Source: Primulina eburnea (taxonomy: Eukaryota; Streptophyta; Magnoliopsida; Lamiales; Gesneriaceae). Taken from it: DNA of 64,000 nt. Below the pieces are notes generated by a model that saw only the letters and a program-made list of their open reading frames with translations, was not told the origin of the DNA and ran no database searches. The DNA lies in the NCBI RefSeq assembly GCF_022965805.1, contig NC_133103.1, positions 27,456,329 to 27,520,328 on the forward strand. Direction: 5' to 3'. Of this stretch, positions 11,194 to 22,739 are shown piece by piece; position 1 is the stretch's first letter, and the number at the start of each line of letters is the position of its first letter. Position numbers and translations under genes: made by a program.

Positions 11194-12930
11194 TCAAAAG
11201 AGCTCTGGATGCTCCGAACGCATACGACTCTCTAGCTCCCAAGTGGCTTCTTCAGTGCCTCTGCGCTGCCACTGAACTAAGACAAGAGGAATGATCTTAT
11301 TCCGCAACACCTTGTCTTTGCGATCGAGGATCCGCACTGGTCGTTCCACGTAAGACAAATCCAAATTTAGTTGAACTTCAGAGAGATGCAAGATGTGAGA
11401 CTCATCTGCTACGTATCGTCTCAACAAAGATACGTGGAACACATCATGAATAATTGATAGGTACGGCGGCAATGCAAGTCTGTAAGCCAAATCTCCCACG
11501 CTTTCCAATATTTCAAATGGACCAATAAATCTCGGAGACAGCTTACCCTTGAGACCAAATCTCAAAATCCTGCGAAAAGGCGAAACTCGGAGAAACACTT
11601 TCTCACCTGGCTGAAAATAAAGAGGTCGCCGCTTGGTGTTCGCATAACTAGCCTGTCGATCCTGAGCGATCTTAATCCGTTTCTTGATTATTGCAACCTT
11701 ATCAATAGCCTGCTGGACTAACTCCGGTCCCTCAACATGTCGTTCCCCAACTTCATCCCAAAATAATGGAGTACGACAACGTCGCCCATACAACGCCTCA
11801 AATGGTGCCATACCAATACTGCGATGATAGCTGTTGTTGTACGCGAACTCAATCAAAGGCAAATGATCCTGCCAAGCGGGTCCGAAATCCATAACACAAG
11901 CTCGCATCATATCCTCAAGTGTACGGATAGTCCTCTCCGTCTGACCGTCGGTCTCTGGATGATAAGCTGTACTTAAACTTAGGGACGTACCCAATACCGC
12001 CTGGAAACTACCCCAAAATCGTGAGGTAAAACGAGGATCTCTGTCACTGACAATACTAACTGGCACCCCATGCAAACGTACAATCTCTTGAATGTACAAT
12101 CGAGCCATACGATCGAAAGTGAAATCACGGTTATATGGCAGAAAATGAGCAGATTTGGTGAGTCGATCCACCACTACCCAAATAGCATCACTATTCCTCG
12201 AAGACAATGGTAAGTGAGTAATGAAGTCCATCGCGATATGCTCCCACTTCCATTCGGGAATAGGTAAGTTCAACAATAATCCTCCCGGTCGACGGTGCTC
12301 TGCCTTAACCTGCTGACAAACAAGACACTTGGAAACAAACTGATAAACGCTGCGCTTCATCCCTTTCCACCAAAATCGTGTCCTCAAATCTTTATACATC
12401 TTGTTGCTTCCCGGATGGACACTCAACTTGCTTCGATGAGCCTGAGCCAAGATTTCTTCCCTCAAAGTATCATCATCTGGTACCACAACCCGATTAGACA
12501 AACACAGAAGACCATTAGACTGATAATGGAAATTGCTATCTCCACCAACCAATCGGGCTAATCTCTGAGTCTTGAGATCAGACATCTGTGCATCTCGAAT
12601 CCGAGCGAACAAAGCTGGCTCAGATAAAATGGTAGCAACACGAATGCTCTCCATACCTTTCCGATGTTTGAAATTAAATCCCAATGAACAACAATCCTGG
12701 ATAGTACTAATCATAGCACTGGTCTGAAGTGCAGAGGCTCTCACCTTGCGACTAAGTGCATCGGCTGTGAGATTCGCAGAACCTGGATGGTACTTGATCT
12801 CGCAGTCATAATCTTTAAGTAGATCCATCCAACGACGTTGTCTCATGTTCAACTCAGCCTGAGTGAACAGATACTTCAGACTCTTATGATCAGTAAAAAT
12901 TTCAAACTTAACTCCGTACAAGTAATGACG
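11194..12930 (-). CDS. pol: B RNase H end, integrase, chromodomain-like tail
   Basis: Open for 575 codons from 12921. It begins in RNase H ([23 protein letters not shown]). The integrase zinc finger has HPGSNKMY and [11 protein letters not shown], and the catalytic triad lies in [21 protein letters not shown] and [15 protein letters not shown]. The C-terminal stretch [20 protein letters not shown] is chromodomain-like. In the original polyprotein it was fused to the RT part; the two are now separated only by the stop at 12931. Confidence 0.93.
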   Translation of the reverse strand, partial: RHYLYGVKFEIFTDHKSLKYLFTQAELNMRQRRWMDLLKDYDCEIKYHPGSANLTADALSRKVRASALQTSAMISTIQDCCSLGFNFKHRKGMESIRVATILSEPALFARIRDAQMSDLKTQRLARLVGGDSNFHYQSNGLLCLSNRVVVPDDDTLREEILAQAHRSKLSVHPGSNKMYKDLRTRFWWKGMKRSVYQFVSKCLVCQQVKAEHRRPGGLLLNLPIPEWKWEHIAMDFITHLPLSSRNSDAIWVVVDRLTKSAHFLPYNRDFTFDRMARLYIQEIVRLHGVPVSIVSDRDPRFTSRFWGSFQAVLGTSLSLSTAYHPETDGQTERTIRTLEDMMRACVMDFGPAWQDHLPLIEFAYNNSYHRSIGMAPFEALYGRRCRTPLFWDEVGERHVEGPELVQQAIDKVAIIKKRIKIAQDRQASYANTKRRPLYFQPGEKVFLRVSPFRRILRFGLKGKLSPRFIGPFEILESVGDLAYRLALPPYLSIIHDVFHVSLLRRYVADESHILHLSEVQLNLDLSYVERPVRILDRKDKVLRNKIIPLVLVQWQRRGTEEATWELESRMRSEHPELF

Positions 12931-14016
12931 TCAGATCTTCAGCGCGAACACAATAGCAGCTAATTCTAGATCATGAATAGGATACTTTTCCTCGTGAGGT
13001 TTCAACTGTCTGGAAGCATAAGCGATCACATGACCATTCTGCGTCAACACACACCCTAAGCCTTGAAAAGAAGCATCGGTGTAAACACTGAAACCATCAG
13101 ATCCTGACGGTAACGCCAAAACAGGTGCAGAAGTCAGAAGTCGACGAAGCTCTCTGAAACTATCTTCGCACTCAGATGACCACTCAAATGGGACATCCTT
13201 CCGAGTAAGTTGCGTCAATGGTCTAGCTACCTGAGAGAAATTCACGATGAAGCGACGATAATACCCTGCCAGACCTAGAAAACTACGGATCTCAGCCACC
13301 GTCGTCGGACGTGACCAATTCAGCACTGCCTCAATCTTGCTAGGATCCACAGAAATTCCTTCCTTGGAAATCACATGACCAAGAAATACTACACGATCAA
13401 TCCAGAACTCGCACTTACTCAGCTTAGCATACAATTGCTTCTCGCGAAGAATCTGCAACACAATCCTCAAGTGCTGGATATGCTCTTCCACACTGTGAGA
13501 ATAAATCAAGATATCGTCGATGAAAACCACAACAAACTGATCCAGAAAATCACGAAAGACTCGGTTCATTAGATCCATGAACACTGCTGGCGCATTCGTC
13601 AATCCGAATGGCATAACTAGAAACTCGTAATGCCCATATCGAGTACGAAATGCAGTCTTGGAAATATCATCATCCCTAACTCTCATCTGATGATAACCCG
13701 ATCGCAAGTCAATCTTGGAGTAAACAGAGGTACCCTGAAGCTGATCGAACAAATCATCGATACGAGGTAATGGATACTTGTTTTTGATCGTCACACGATT
13801 TAGCTGGCGATAATCAATGCACAATCGCATAGATCCATCTTTCTTCTTGACAAACAAGACTGGAGCTCCCCAAGGTGAAACACTCGGGCGAATATAACCT
13901 TTATCAAGAAGATCCTGCAATTGCTGCTTCAATTCTCTCATCTCTGACGGAGCAAGACGATAGGGGGCACGAGAAATTGGTGCAGTCCCTGGCATTAACT
14001 CAATGCCAAATTCCAC
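12931..14016 (-). CDS. pol: B reverse transcriptase and start of RNase H
   Basis: 361 codons with the RT core: [56 protein letters not shown] and the catalytic [13 protein letters not shown]. RNase H begins with [11 protein letters not shown] and [14 protein letters not shown]. It ends at a TGA (plus strand 12931-12933) where the alignment with A has a Trp, so this is a nonsense change and not a natural end. Confidence 0.93.
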   Translation of the reverse strand: MEFGIELMPGTAPISRAPYRLAPSEMRELKQQLQDLLDKGYIRPSVSPWGAPVLFVKKKDGSMRLCIDYRQLNRVTIKNKYPLPRIDDLFDQLQGTSVYSKIDLRSGYHQMRVRDDDISKTAFRTRYGHYEFLVMPFGLTNAPAVFMDLMNRVFRDFLDQFVVVFIDDILIYSHSVEEHIQHLRIVLQILREKQLYAKLSKCEFWIDRVVFLGHVISKEGISVDPSKIEAVLNWSRPTTVAEIRSFLGLAGYYRRFIVNFSQVARPLTQLTRKDVPFEWSSECEDSFRELRRLLTSAPVLALPSGSDGFSVYTDASFQGLGCVLTQNGHVIAYASRQLKPHEEKYPIHDLELAAIVFALKI

Positions 14017-15611
14017 CTCTCTAACCGGAGGAAACCAGGAATCTCATCTGGGAAAACATCAGGAAATTCACAAACCACTGGAATATCATCTATACCAACA
14101 CTACCTGTGGAGGAATCAATCGCATAGATGAGGTAGCCTTCCCCGCCCGCCTCTAAAGCACGACAGGCTTTCAGAGCAGATACCACCGGCATCGGAGGTC
14201 GCGCTCCCTCACCATAGAAAAACCAACTAGAGCTCTCAGTCGTACGAAACTGAACAAGCTTCTGGTAACAATCCACGGTAGCTTGGTATGTAGTCAATAG
14301 GTCTATACCTAGAATACAATCAAAATCTTCCATCTCCAGGATCATAAGATTCGCAATCAATTCGTTACCCTCAAAATCTAAGGGACAACCCATCACTAGA
14401 CGCTTCGCTAACACCGAATGACCCATCGGAGTAGAAAGAGAAAGAATGACGTCTAGAGAAACATACGGTAACTTATGACGCTTAACAAATCGTGCAGAAA
14501 TGAATGAATGTGATGCTCCGGTATCAATAAGAACAAAAGCAAGAATACCGCATAAACGAAAAGTACCTGCTATGACTCTCTCCGTTTCATCTGTAGCCTG
14601 ATCCTGGTTCAGCGCAAAAACCTGACCTTGGGCACGAGGTCGAAGATTTGAACTACCCACTGCCTGACCCTGCCTCCTCTGTTGAACAGTCGCCTGAGAT
14701 CCGGAACCAGATCCTGCTCCACCTCGCAACTGAGGACAATTCTTCTTGATATGACCCATCTCTCCGCACTGAAAACAAGCTCCCGCGGCTGATCGGCATT
14801 GCTCCGATGGATGGTTCTTCCCACAATGCACACAAGAAACCTTCTTCTTACCAAAGCGGAAAACACCGCTAGACCGTGATCCAGATCCAGAAGAAGAAGA
14901 ACCAGATTTCTTGAACGACTGAGATCGAGGGCTCAAAGTACTCGGAGGTCTAGAAGAAAGAATAGCCCTACCACGCTGGAGACTGATCTCTGCCTGGCGA
15001 CACCGGTTCCCTAACCCATCATAAGAAGTAGGATTATCACAGACAGTGACTCGATCAAAAATCTCCTGGTTAAGACCCTGGAGGAAATGGTCATACTTGG
15101 CCTCAGAACTGCCACTGATATGAGGGGCAAAGGGTAACAACTCGAAGAACTTCTGCTGATATTCATCAACAGACATACTCCCCTGCTTAAGATTCAGGAG
15201 CTCAATCGTCTTTGCCTGGCGAAGGGCTGGAGGAAAATACAGCTGCATGAAAGCTGCACGGAAATCGGCCCAAGTCACCCTACCCTGGGACTGGACTATC
15301 GGCGCAGAAGTCGATCGCCACCACTTGCGCGCACGGCCCTCGAGAAGAAAACTAAGGGTCTCCATCCTCTGCTCCTCGGTGCACTGGAATGCACGGAAAC
15401 AACTCTCCATGCGCTCTAACCAATCCTCAGCATCATCGGGAGTCTCACCGCCGACTAAAGGCTTAGGCCCCATCTGAATGAAACGGTGCAAATCAAAACG
15501 CCTAGGACCATCCCGACGATGACGATATTCACGATGACGCCTACGATCGTCCTGGTCACCCCAACGACCTATACTTCCCTGACTACTCTCATCACCAAAG
15601 TGGTCAGCCAT
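13995..15611 (-). CDS. gag: B Gag and protease
   Basis: The start at 15611 ([12 protein letters not shown]) is preferred to the upstream ATG at 15662. The product contains the gag domain with RKWWRST and [15 protein letters not shown], a Ser-rich linker, and two Cys knuckles ([13 protein letters not shown] and [14 protein letters not shown]). The protease follows with [11 protein letters not shown] and the GIDLL segment. Unlike A, coding is continuous from gag to protease, with no intron. The frame is lost by a one-base indel near 14030 in the protease-RT linker, so RT lies in another frame that overlaps at 14016-13995. Confidence 0.92.
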   Translation of the reverse strand: MADHFGDESSQGSIGRWGDQDDRRRHREYRHRRDGPRRFDLHRFIQMGPKPLVGGETPDDAEDWLERMESCFRAFQCTEEQRMETLSFLLEGRARKWWRSTSAPIVQSQGRVTWADFRAAFMQLYFPPALRQAKTIELLNLKQGSMSVDEYQQKFFELLPFAPHISGSSEAKYDHFLQGLNQEIFDRVTVCDNPTSYDGLGNRCRQAEISLQRGRAILSSRPPSTLSPRSQSFKKSGSSSSGSGSRSSGVFRFGKKKVSCVHCGKNHPSEQCRSAAGACFQCGEMGHIKKNCPQLRGGAGSGSGSQATVQQRRQGQAVGSSNLRPRAQGQVFALNQDQATDETERVIAGTFRLCGILAFVLIDTGASHSFISARFVKRHKLPYVSLDVILSLSTPMGHSVLAKRLVMGCPLDFEGNELIANLMILEMEDFDCILGIDLLTTYQATVDCYQKLVQFRTTESSSWFFYGEGARPPMPVVSALKACRALEAGGEGYLIYAIDSSTGSVGIDDIPVVCEFPDVFPDEIPGFLRLERWNLALS

Positions 15612-15693
15612 CGCTACAAGATAGAATAGGGAAAATGGTAAAATGGTCCACGAAAATCCCAAAACAGAATCTATATCCCAAAATCGTAAGCAT

Positions 15694-15705
15694 GCTCTGA
15701 TACCA
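15694..15705 (-). other. B primer binding site (tRNA-iMet)
   Basis: GCTCTGATACCA on the plus strand is TGGTATCAGAGC on the minus strand, four bases inside the 5' LTR. Confidence 0.92.
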
Positions 15706-15709
15706 TAAA

Positions 15710-17142
15710 TGTAGTGACCCGTTCCAGAATCACCTACTAATCAAGAACTAAGCATGCAATTAACCTAATTAATAATAATCAGAGATAACAGCGGAAATAT
15801 GGCCAACGACAATAGTTATACAACCCAATCGAAATCAGAACAATCTCAAAATATATTTGGTACAACCATATCGAATAGAAAAGTACTGAAAACTAAACCA
15901 ACCAGCTACTCACTGTCCTTCTCCTGCTCTTCCTGAGCCATCCAACCTGAGGCCTGCCCCGAGGGAATGGGGTGTCCAAGATAACCAAAACCGAGGACGT
16001 GAGCGATAAGAACGCCAAGTACAAAAGCATGAGTATACAAGCCTATATGAAATGCACATGCTATGATATGATACCAGGGTAGTCAAGAAACAGGAGTAAC
16101 AAAGGATCTCAAAATGCTCAGTCTAGAGGCGCCAAGTGGATAGTGCCGCGCGGTACTCCTCTGGTCACTGCATCCACTACAAGAACAGACGTGGACCTAA
16201 AATGTCCCGGATCACCGAAGCCCTCCGGACCCGTCGGCCACTGTGTACTCTCGGTGTCCATGCGTCCACAAGACAAGACAGGGCTGAGCGGCCCCACAAG
16301 ATATAGCTTATCTCGAAAGAGATACAGCTCAACAATAAAGGCTATCTCGAAGGAGATACGGCTCAACATGAAATGCAACATGCATCATAAAACGTGACAT
16401 AATAGCATGCATCATATGACATATATCAATGCACCACATAATCATGCAACACATATAAGGATGTATACTCGACCAGGATATCTCGGATAGTACTTTCGTA
16501 CCTCTATCACAGCAAGACTAGCCTTACTCAACACCGCTAATCAGGTCTAGAACAAGCCTACGCATCAAAAGCATACTCAATGAACAATACTACCATGCTC
16601 GACTAGCAAAACCAGTACTACCAAAGGTTTAGGGTTTACCTTCGTCCGTCGATAGCCCTTTGATGTCGATTGTCTCGTAACTCAGGCGTCGCTACGCTAC
16701 CAATCCTGGCAGCTCTTGGCTATCGCTTGACCGACAACTAACCCTAGAAACCTTCCAAACCTAACAAATATGAGACACAACTCAAGAATTTGCAATGCAA
16801 AATGAGGAAATCCGAGCACTATTTATAGGCTATGTTCGGATCCACCGAACCCACTTCGGAACGTCCGAACTCCTACGTGTCCATCAGCTCTTGACACCTC
16901 ATGATCGGATCCACCGAACCTACACTTCGGATCATCCGAACTTGCATGTAAACTGACGTGTCGATCAAATCTTGACACCTCATGATCGGATCCACCGAAC
17001 CCACTTCGGATCGTCCGAACTCTTCGGTGCTACCGAACCATCTTCGGTCCGTCCGATCATGACCACGGTCAAAATTACACATTAAACCTTCTTAATCACC
17101 ATTAATCCGTTAATTACCCAATTTGGAATTCGGGCTACTACA
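15710..17142 (-). repeat. B right LTR (5' LTR)
   Basis: 1,433 bp. TATA box at 16819-16828 and TTCGGA/TCCGAA array at about 16834-17060, equivalent to the left LTR. Confidence 0.95.
16819..17060 (-). promoter_or_regulatory. B LTR core promoter with palindrome array
   Basis: On the minus strand CTATAAATAG (16828-16819) is preceded by about eight TCCGAA/TTCGGA half-sites, several paired as TTCGGATCGTCCGAA or TTCGGATCATCCGAA. In the left LTR the same module spans 10720-10960. Transcription of B would start about 30 bp below the TATA box. Confidence 0.65.
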
Positions 17143-19815
17143 CCAGTGCTCTTTGTAAAGAAGAAGGATGGGAGCATGAGGCTGTGCATCGATTACCGTG
17201 AGTTGAACAAGGTAACGATCAAGAACAAATACCCTTTGCCTAGAATCGAAGACTTGTTCGACCAATTGCAGGGAGCCACCGTGTTCTCTAAGGTAGATCT
17301 TCGATCAGGGTACCATCAGCTGAAAGTGAAGGATGCAGATGTCCACAAGACAGCTTTCAGGACCAGATATGGGCATTACGAGTTCTTGGTGATGCCATTT
17401 GGATTGACAAATGCTCCAGCGATTTTCATGGATCTCATGAACCGAGTATTTCAGCCGTTCCTCGATCAATTCGTCATAGTATTCATTGACGACATTCTTA
17501 TATACTCGAAGAGCCATGAGGAGCACAACCAGCACTTGAGGACAGTATTACAGACATTGCAGAGTCGCAAGTTATTTGCGAAATTCAGTAAGTGTGAATT
17601 TTGGTTAGAAAAGGTAGCATTTTTGGGGCATATAGTATCTAGCAGTGGAATCGAGGTGGATCCAGCGAAAGTAGCGGCTGTCAAGGAATGGGTTGAGCCG
17701 AAGAATGCATCTGAAATCCGCAGCTTTTTGGGTTTAGCAGGCTACTACCGTAAGTTTATTAAGGGATTTTCATCCATAGCGGTGCCACTCACTTCACTCA
17801 CCAAGAAGAATGCTAAATTCGTGTGGAGTGATGAATGTCAGAAGAGCTTTGATACTCTGAAGCAAGCTCTTATTTCAGTGCCAGTGCTAGCCATGCCGAC
17901 AGGGCAAGGTGAGTTTGTGCTTTATACCGATGCATCTAAGCTCGGATTAGGCGCAGTGTTGATGCAGCAAGGTCGGGTCATAGCTTATGCTTCCAGACAG
18001 TTAAAGGTGCACGAGAAGAACTACCCGATGCACGACCTTGAATTAGCCGCCGTTGTCTTTGCATTGAAGATTTGGAGACATTACTTATACGACGAGAAAT
18101 GTCAGATCTTCACCGACCACAAGAGTCTCAAATACTTCTTCACGCAGAAAGAGCTGAATATGAGACAAAGACGGTGGTTAGAACTTGTGAAAGATTACGA
18201 CTGCGAAATTAGCTACCATCCGGGAAAGTCTAATGTTGTCGCAGATGCCTTGAGCAGGAAGGTGGCAGTTGTAGCTCAGTTGTCAGTGCAGAAACCCCTT
18301 CAATTTGAGATTCAGAAGTTTGGTCTAGAGATTTATCGTGAGGGCAGAGCTCCTAGACTGTCTAATCTGACAGTCAAATCTGATTTGCTAGACCGAATCC
18401 GAGCGGATCAATTTTCACATGAGCAGTTACAGAAATGGAGACTGAAAGATGAGGCCAAGGGCAGTGTTCTTTATACAGTGTCAGATGGAATTGTGAGATA
18501 CAGAGGTAGAATGTGGGTGCCTAGTGTTGGTTCGATCAGACAGGATATTTTGACAGAGGCGCACGCATCTCTGTATTCTATCCACCCGGGAGGTACCAAG
18601 ATGTATAAGGACCTCCAGATTCTGTATTGGTGGCCAGGAATGAAGCGAGACATCTGTAGATTTGTATCAGAATGTCTCACTTGCCAGCAAGTAAAAGCTG
18701 AACATCAGAGGCCAGCAGGATTGGTTAAGCCACTTCCCATTCCCGAGTGGAAGTGGGAGAACATTACTATGGATTTTGTGGTCGGGTTACCGAGATCAGT
18801 CAGAGGATCGAACTCCATTTGGGTTATAGTGGACCGACTCACTAAGTCAGCGCATTTTCTGCCAGTGAAGACGACTTTCTCCATGACGCAGTATGCGGAT
18901 CTTTATATCCGGGAGATCGTCCGGTTGCATGGTTTCCCAGTCTCTATTGTGTCCGACAGGGACCCGAGGTTTACATCGTCCTTCTGGAAGAGCTTACATG
19001 CAGCTATGGGGACGAAATTGCTTTTTAGTACAGCTTTTCACCCGCAGACAGATGGCCAGTCTGAGCGAGTGATTCAGATTTTAGAGGACTTGCTAAGAGC
19101 CTGCATGATTGATTTTCAGGGAACTTGGGAGTCTAGACTACCTCTAGTGGAGTTCACATACAACAACAGCTTCCAAGCATCTATTGGTATGGCCCCCTAT
19201 GAGGCACTGTATGGGAGAAAGTGCAGATCACCAGTTCATTGGGATGAGGTTGGTGAGAGAACAGAGCTTGGGCCAGAAATAGTTCAGCAGACTGCGGATG
19301 TGGTGGTCAAGATTCGTGAGAGAATGAAGACTGCCCAAAGCCGTCAGAAGAGTTATGCAGATAAGAGGAGGAGAGATCTCGAATTTTTAGTGGGTGATCA
19401 CGTTTTCGTCAAGATAGCACCCATGAAGGGTGTGATGAGATTTGGAAAAAGAGGCAAGTTGAGTCCGAGGTTTATTGGACCGTTCGAGGTTTTGGACAGA
19501 GTTGGGACACTAGCTTATCGTGTAGCCCTTCCGCCGAATCTGGCCGGGGTGCACAATGTGTTCCATGTCTCGATGCTGAGAAAATATTTGGCTAATCCTT
19601 CTCATGTTCTGAGTTATGAGCCGTTACAGTTGACTCCAGACCTGTCTTATGAGGAGAAACCAGTCCAAATCCTAGACAGACAGGAGCGCAGACTTCGGAA
19701 CAAGACGACTAAGTTGGTCAAGGTTCAGTGGCTGAATCAATCAGTGGAGGAAGCCACTTGGGAGTCAGAGGCCGACATGAGACTTCGCTACCCGGAGTTG
19801 TTCGGTAAGACTTAA
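17143..19815 (+). CDS. pol: A reverse transcriptase, RNase H, integrase, chromodomain-like tail
   Basis: Continuation of A pol after B, open for 889 codons from 17146. RT catalytic motif FIDD is at residues 113-116. RNase H has TDAS at 261-264 and TDH at 323-325. The integrase zinc finger has H480 and C510/C513. The integrase catalytic triad is D543, D604, E640, with the PQTDGQSER context. The C-terminal part contains the SPRFIGPFE segment. It ends in a chromodomain-like stretch (about 830-885, [17 protein letters not shown]), which in chromoviruses directs integration to chromatin. This half carries no stop or frameshift. The protein would be made only as part of the Gag-Pol polyprotein, which B and the stop at 9545 now prevent. 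Confidence 0.93.
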   Translation, partial: PVLFVKKKDGSMRLCIDYRELNKVTIKNKYPLPRIEDLFDQLQGATVFSKVDLRSGYHQLKVKDADVHKTAFRTRYGHYEFLVMPFGLTNAPAIFMDLMNRVFQPFLDQFVIVFIDDILIYSKSHEEHNQHLRTVLQTLQSRKLFAKFSKCEFWLEKVAFLGHIVSSSGIEVDPAKVAAVKEWVEPKNASEIRSFLGLAGYYRKFIKGFSSIAVPLTSLTKKNAKFVWSDECQKSFDTLKQALISVPVLAMPTGQGEFVLYTDASKLGLGAVLMQQGRVIAYASRQLKVHEKNYPMHDLELAAVVFALKIWRHYLYDEKCQIFTDHKSLKYFFTQKELNMRQRRWLELVKDYDCEISYHPGKSNVVADALSRKVAVVAQLSVQKPLQFEIQKFGLEIYREGRAPRLSNLTVKSDLLDRIRADQFSHEQLQKWRLKDEAKGSVLYTVSDGIVRYRGRMWVPSVGSIRQDILTEAHASLYSIHPGGTKMYKDLQILYWWPGMKRDICRFVSECLTCQQVKAEHQRPAGLVKPLPIPEWKWENITMDFVVGLPRSVRGSNSIWVIVDRLTKSAHFLPVKTTFSMTQYADLYIREIVRLHGFPVSIVSDRDPRFTSSFWKSLHAAMGTKLLFSTAFHPQTDGQSERVIQILEDLLRACMIDFQGTWESRLPLVEFTYNNSFQASIGMAPYEALYGRKCRSPVHWDEVGERTELGPEIVQQTADVVVKIRERMKTAQSRQKSYADKRRRDLEFLVGDHVFVKIAPMKGVMRFGKRGKLSPRFIGPFEVLDRVGTLAYRVALPPNLAGVHNVFHVSMLRKYLANPSHVLSYEPLQLTPDLSYEEKPVQILDRQERRLRNKTTKLVKVQWLNQSVEEATWESEADMRLRYPELFGKT

Positions 19816-19831
19816 TTTCGAGGACGAAATT
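19814..19831 (+). other. A pre-PPT hairpin TTCG-AGGA-CGAA
   Basis: AATTTCG-AGGA-CGAAATT overlaps the pol stop codon (19813-19815) and precedes the polypurine tract. The same loop with changed but paired stems occurs in B (11061-11078) and D (24840-24857). Confidence 0.75.
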
Positions 19832-19836
19832 TTTAT

Positions 19837-19851
19837 AAGTGGGGGAGGAAC
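19837..19851 (+). other. A polypurine tract
   Basis: AAGTGGGGGAGGAAC ends directly before the TGTAGTG of the 3' LTR. It is the expected plus-strand primer. Confidence 0.9.
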
Positions 19852-22632
19852 TGTAGTGCCCAAAAAAATTCAGTACACATATAACCTATGCATTTATTTA
19901 ATTATTAGATCAATTATTTACTTTTAAATGAGTTTTGGTCATGCATAATTTATTTAAATGCATAATTTTAAATTATTTACGTTTATGGGATGCACGTTAA
20001 AATGTCTTTCGAGTTTCATGTTTCAGGCGATTATTCGAGGCGGGATTGAGGAAAAGACCCGGGGACGATTTTTGGCAATTTAAAAGAAGGTATTTTATTT
20101 TAAGCTGAGAGTGGGGGTATTTTAAATAATTTAGTGAGTTTTAGCATTTTTGAGCCTAAATATTTAATTAGTAATTTTAAGACCTTTAAACTTTCAAAGT
20201 CTAGTTTGGTGTGTTATATTTTAATTAAAGATTTTTATTTAAAAGTTAAGTGTGAGTTAATGTTTTGATTAGTAGACTACTATTTTAATTAAACAAAAGT
20301 TAGTCTCCTAATTTATTTAATACACACGCACACACACAAACCCACTTTTACACACACCTGTAACACGCCTAAACACACACACACTCTAGCATTCAAGTTT
20401 TATTATTATTTTTGAGAGAGAAGTTAGGGTTCTTGAGAGCATAGGCAGCCGCCCCCTTCCCCCATCATTTCCAGCAATTTGGTTGCATTTTATTCAAGAA
20501 AAACGGTGCCACGTTCGTCCCGGATCAAGCCTCTCTCCATCTCCGCTTCGGTGTCGTCTTTCGGTAATGTTATCGTCATAAAGGCACGTATAATCTGTTC
20601 TTGCTGTGTCGATCAAGTCATATATTGTATTGCGTTGTTTTTATGCGTAAAAGTTATGTATGATGCTAGTAGTTTGAGCGGATCATGAATCGGATCAATT
20701 TCGAAGGAAAATTTTTAGATCTAAAACCCGTTTTTACTGTTCATGTCAAAACTGCGATTTTTCTGTTCATATTTTGGGAAAACTTTCAACGGAAAACGTA
20801 GAACTTTTCGATACCTTCGATTTGATATATGGTTCGAAATTTTTGGACAAATATTGAGTGAGTTATGGCATTTTTCGTGGGACTGCTCAAACTGCGTTTC
20901 AGAAAAGATATGATATTGATAATTCTTGAAGTTTCAGTGTTGCAGGCTTCGTTGGAAACCGACGGGCGATCGTTGCTGCGTATAAGCATGTTAGTATTGA
21001 GGTTTGGTGTATTTTTAAGGTTTTGATGTACGTTGTTAGGCGTTTGAATTAGTTAAAGTTGTAGGAAAGTGATTGATGCTAATTGCATAATTGGTGTTGC
21101 ATTGTGTAGTATAGTGCACGCTGTGTTTGAGGTGTTTGGATAAGTTTTGACGCAATATTATGGTGTCCTAAGAAGGGTCATAAGGTGTTAAACTTTGTGC
21201 CATTGAGTTGCAATTGGGAGGATAGGCACGTGCATAAGTTTTCTCGCAGGTATCAACATACAGTAGGCACACGGACCCTAACACGGACCCGGGCACGGGG
21301 TCCGTGCATTTGTTATTCCTTCAGTGTCAATTTTGCGAGACAGCACGGACCCTTACACGGATGAGGGCACGAGGTCCGTGCCTTTGGGTTTCACCTAGTG
21401 TATTTTTCCAGTGCCTACACGGATGTCCACCCGGACCCTGACACGGGGTCCGTGCCCCTCCTCCCTTTCAATGTCTTTCTCCAGAGTCTACCCGGACCCC
21501 TACACGGACCTCAGCACGGGGTCCGTGTCTCCCCTTTTCTGCACGCACATTTTACAGTACCTACACGGACCCGGAGCCGGACCTGGGCACGGGGTCCGTG
21601 TCCTTCATATTTTGGGAAAAATATTATAACACGTTTGAGGTTTGGGGTTATGGTTTAGTGCAAGGATTATCCAGGGTCGTGTTATGGGAAATGTTAGAAC
21701 GTCCTAAGTATTGATTTGGACTTGAGAGTAAGTATGATTCCTACGTTTAAGTTATGCAAATTCATGTTAGTTGGTGCAGCAACGGCCCCGATCGAGGTCC
21801 AACGAATCCCTCAACGCCAAGTAAGTATGTTGACGTGCAAAGAAAATATGTCAAGTTTTTGAGGTATGCTAAATGTCTTGTGACCAAATTATGTTAGGAT
21901 TGGAAAGCGTTAAATTATGAACGGGGACCAATCCGCCCGTTAAATTATGAACGGGTTAGATCATGGTTGGAAAGCGTTAAATTATGAACGGGGACCAACC
22001 AGCCCTTTAAATTATGAACGGGGATCTTATGTATGTGGCAGTGGATACGTCCCTGTCAGCCCAGTACTGTGGTGTGTCTGATCAGGCGTTTATTATGTTA
22101 TGGGTCACTTGCTTTGAAACATGCCTCTACGCAAAATGATGAAGTTATGTATGTTTACGTATGCAGTATGTTTATGAAAGTTTATGTTGATGGCACGTCT
22201 AGTTTTGTATGTACGTATGTTCAAGCTTCTAATTATGTATGTCCTATTTTAAAGTGCATGTGATTTTTATTATGTAGTACTCGTTATTCCAGTTTATACG
22301 TGTTGAGTCTTTAGACTCACTAGACTTGATCGATGCAGGGAGTACGATGAGCAGGAGACAGGAGGTGGCGACCAAGGGGCAGGCTTGGGCTGAGCGGCAG
22401 GCTAAACCCGAGGACCGCAAGTTTATGTTTATGCAAACTTTTAAAATACTCTGATGTTTTGATTTGAATGTGAGACGTTTTGAGACAGCGTTCTTTTAGC
22501 AAACTCTTATTTGGTGATGGATTATTTTAAAGATATTTTATGTATGTTGGGTGACGACCGTACAGATGTTTTATTTGATTAAAATTTTTAATTTTCCGCA
22601 AATTTTAAGTATGAAAAGTACGGTTCGTTACA
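19852..22632 (+). repeat. A 3' LTR
   Basis: About 2,781 bp, TGTAGTGCCC to CGTTACA. It repeats the inverted modules (21267-21602) and the 18 bp repeats (21908-22024) of the 5' LTR. Confidence 0.93.
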
Positions 22633-22739
22633 GTTGTTCTGACAGATTAGACTCCCTGTATTAATCATACTCGAGTGTGGTGCAATTCTCAAGGTGGCCC
22701 GAGTAGTAGATTACCCGGGTGCTTGTAAGACAGCCCGGG

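Larger units (their letters stand above)
9610..17142 (-). mobile_element. Element B: Ty3/gypsy chromovirus nested in A
   Basis: Runs TGTAGTGACC...CTACTACA, flanked by CCAGT at 9605-9609 and 17143-17147, inside the RT of A. The order on the minus strand is LTR, Met primer site, gag-protease, RT, RNase H-integrase with chromodomain-like tail, polypurine tract, LTR. The two LTRs differ at about six bases and one indel by eye, fewer than those of A, as expected for the later insertion. Coding is broken by one frameshift and one stop only. Confidence 0.95.
4631..22632 (+). mobile_element. Element A: Ty3/gypsy chromovirus (Tekay/Del-like)
   Basis: Starts TGTAGTGCCC at 4631 and ends CGTTACA at 22632, flanked by GTTGT (4626-4630 and 22633-22637). 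It is inserted in the left LTR of C. The order is LTR, Met primer site, gag, intron, protease, RT, RNase H, integrase with a chromodomain-like tail, polypurine tract, LTR. The order RT before integrase, the FIDD RT motif and the chromodomain-like C terminus place it in the chromoviruses. The long LTR fits the Tekay/Del lineage. It is interrupted in RT by element B. Gag has a frameshift and RT has a stop at 9545-9547. Confidence 0.93.

Noticed and set aside
15694..15705. GCTCTGATACCA as the 3' end of a tRNA gene
   Set aside because: It is the primer binding site next to an LTR. No acceptor stem partner or cloverleaf lies beside it. The same holds at 28651 and 60229.
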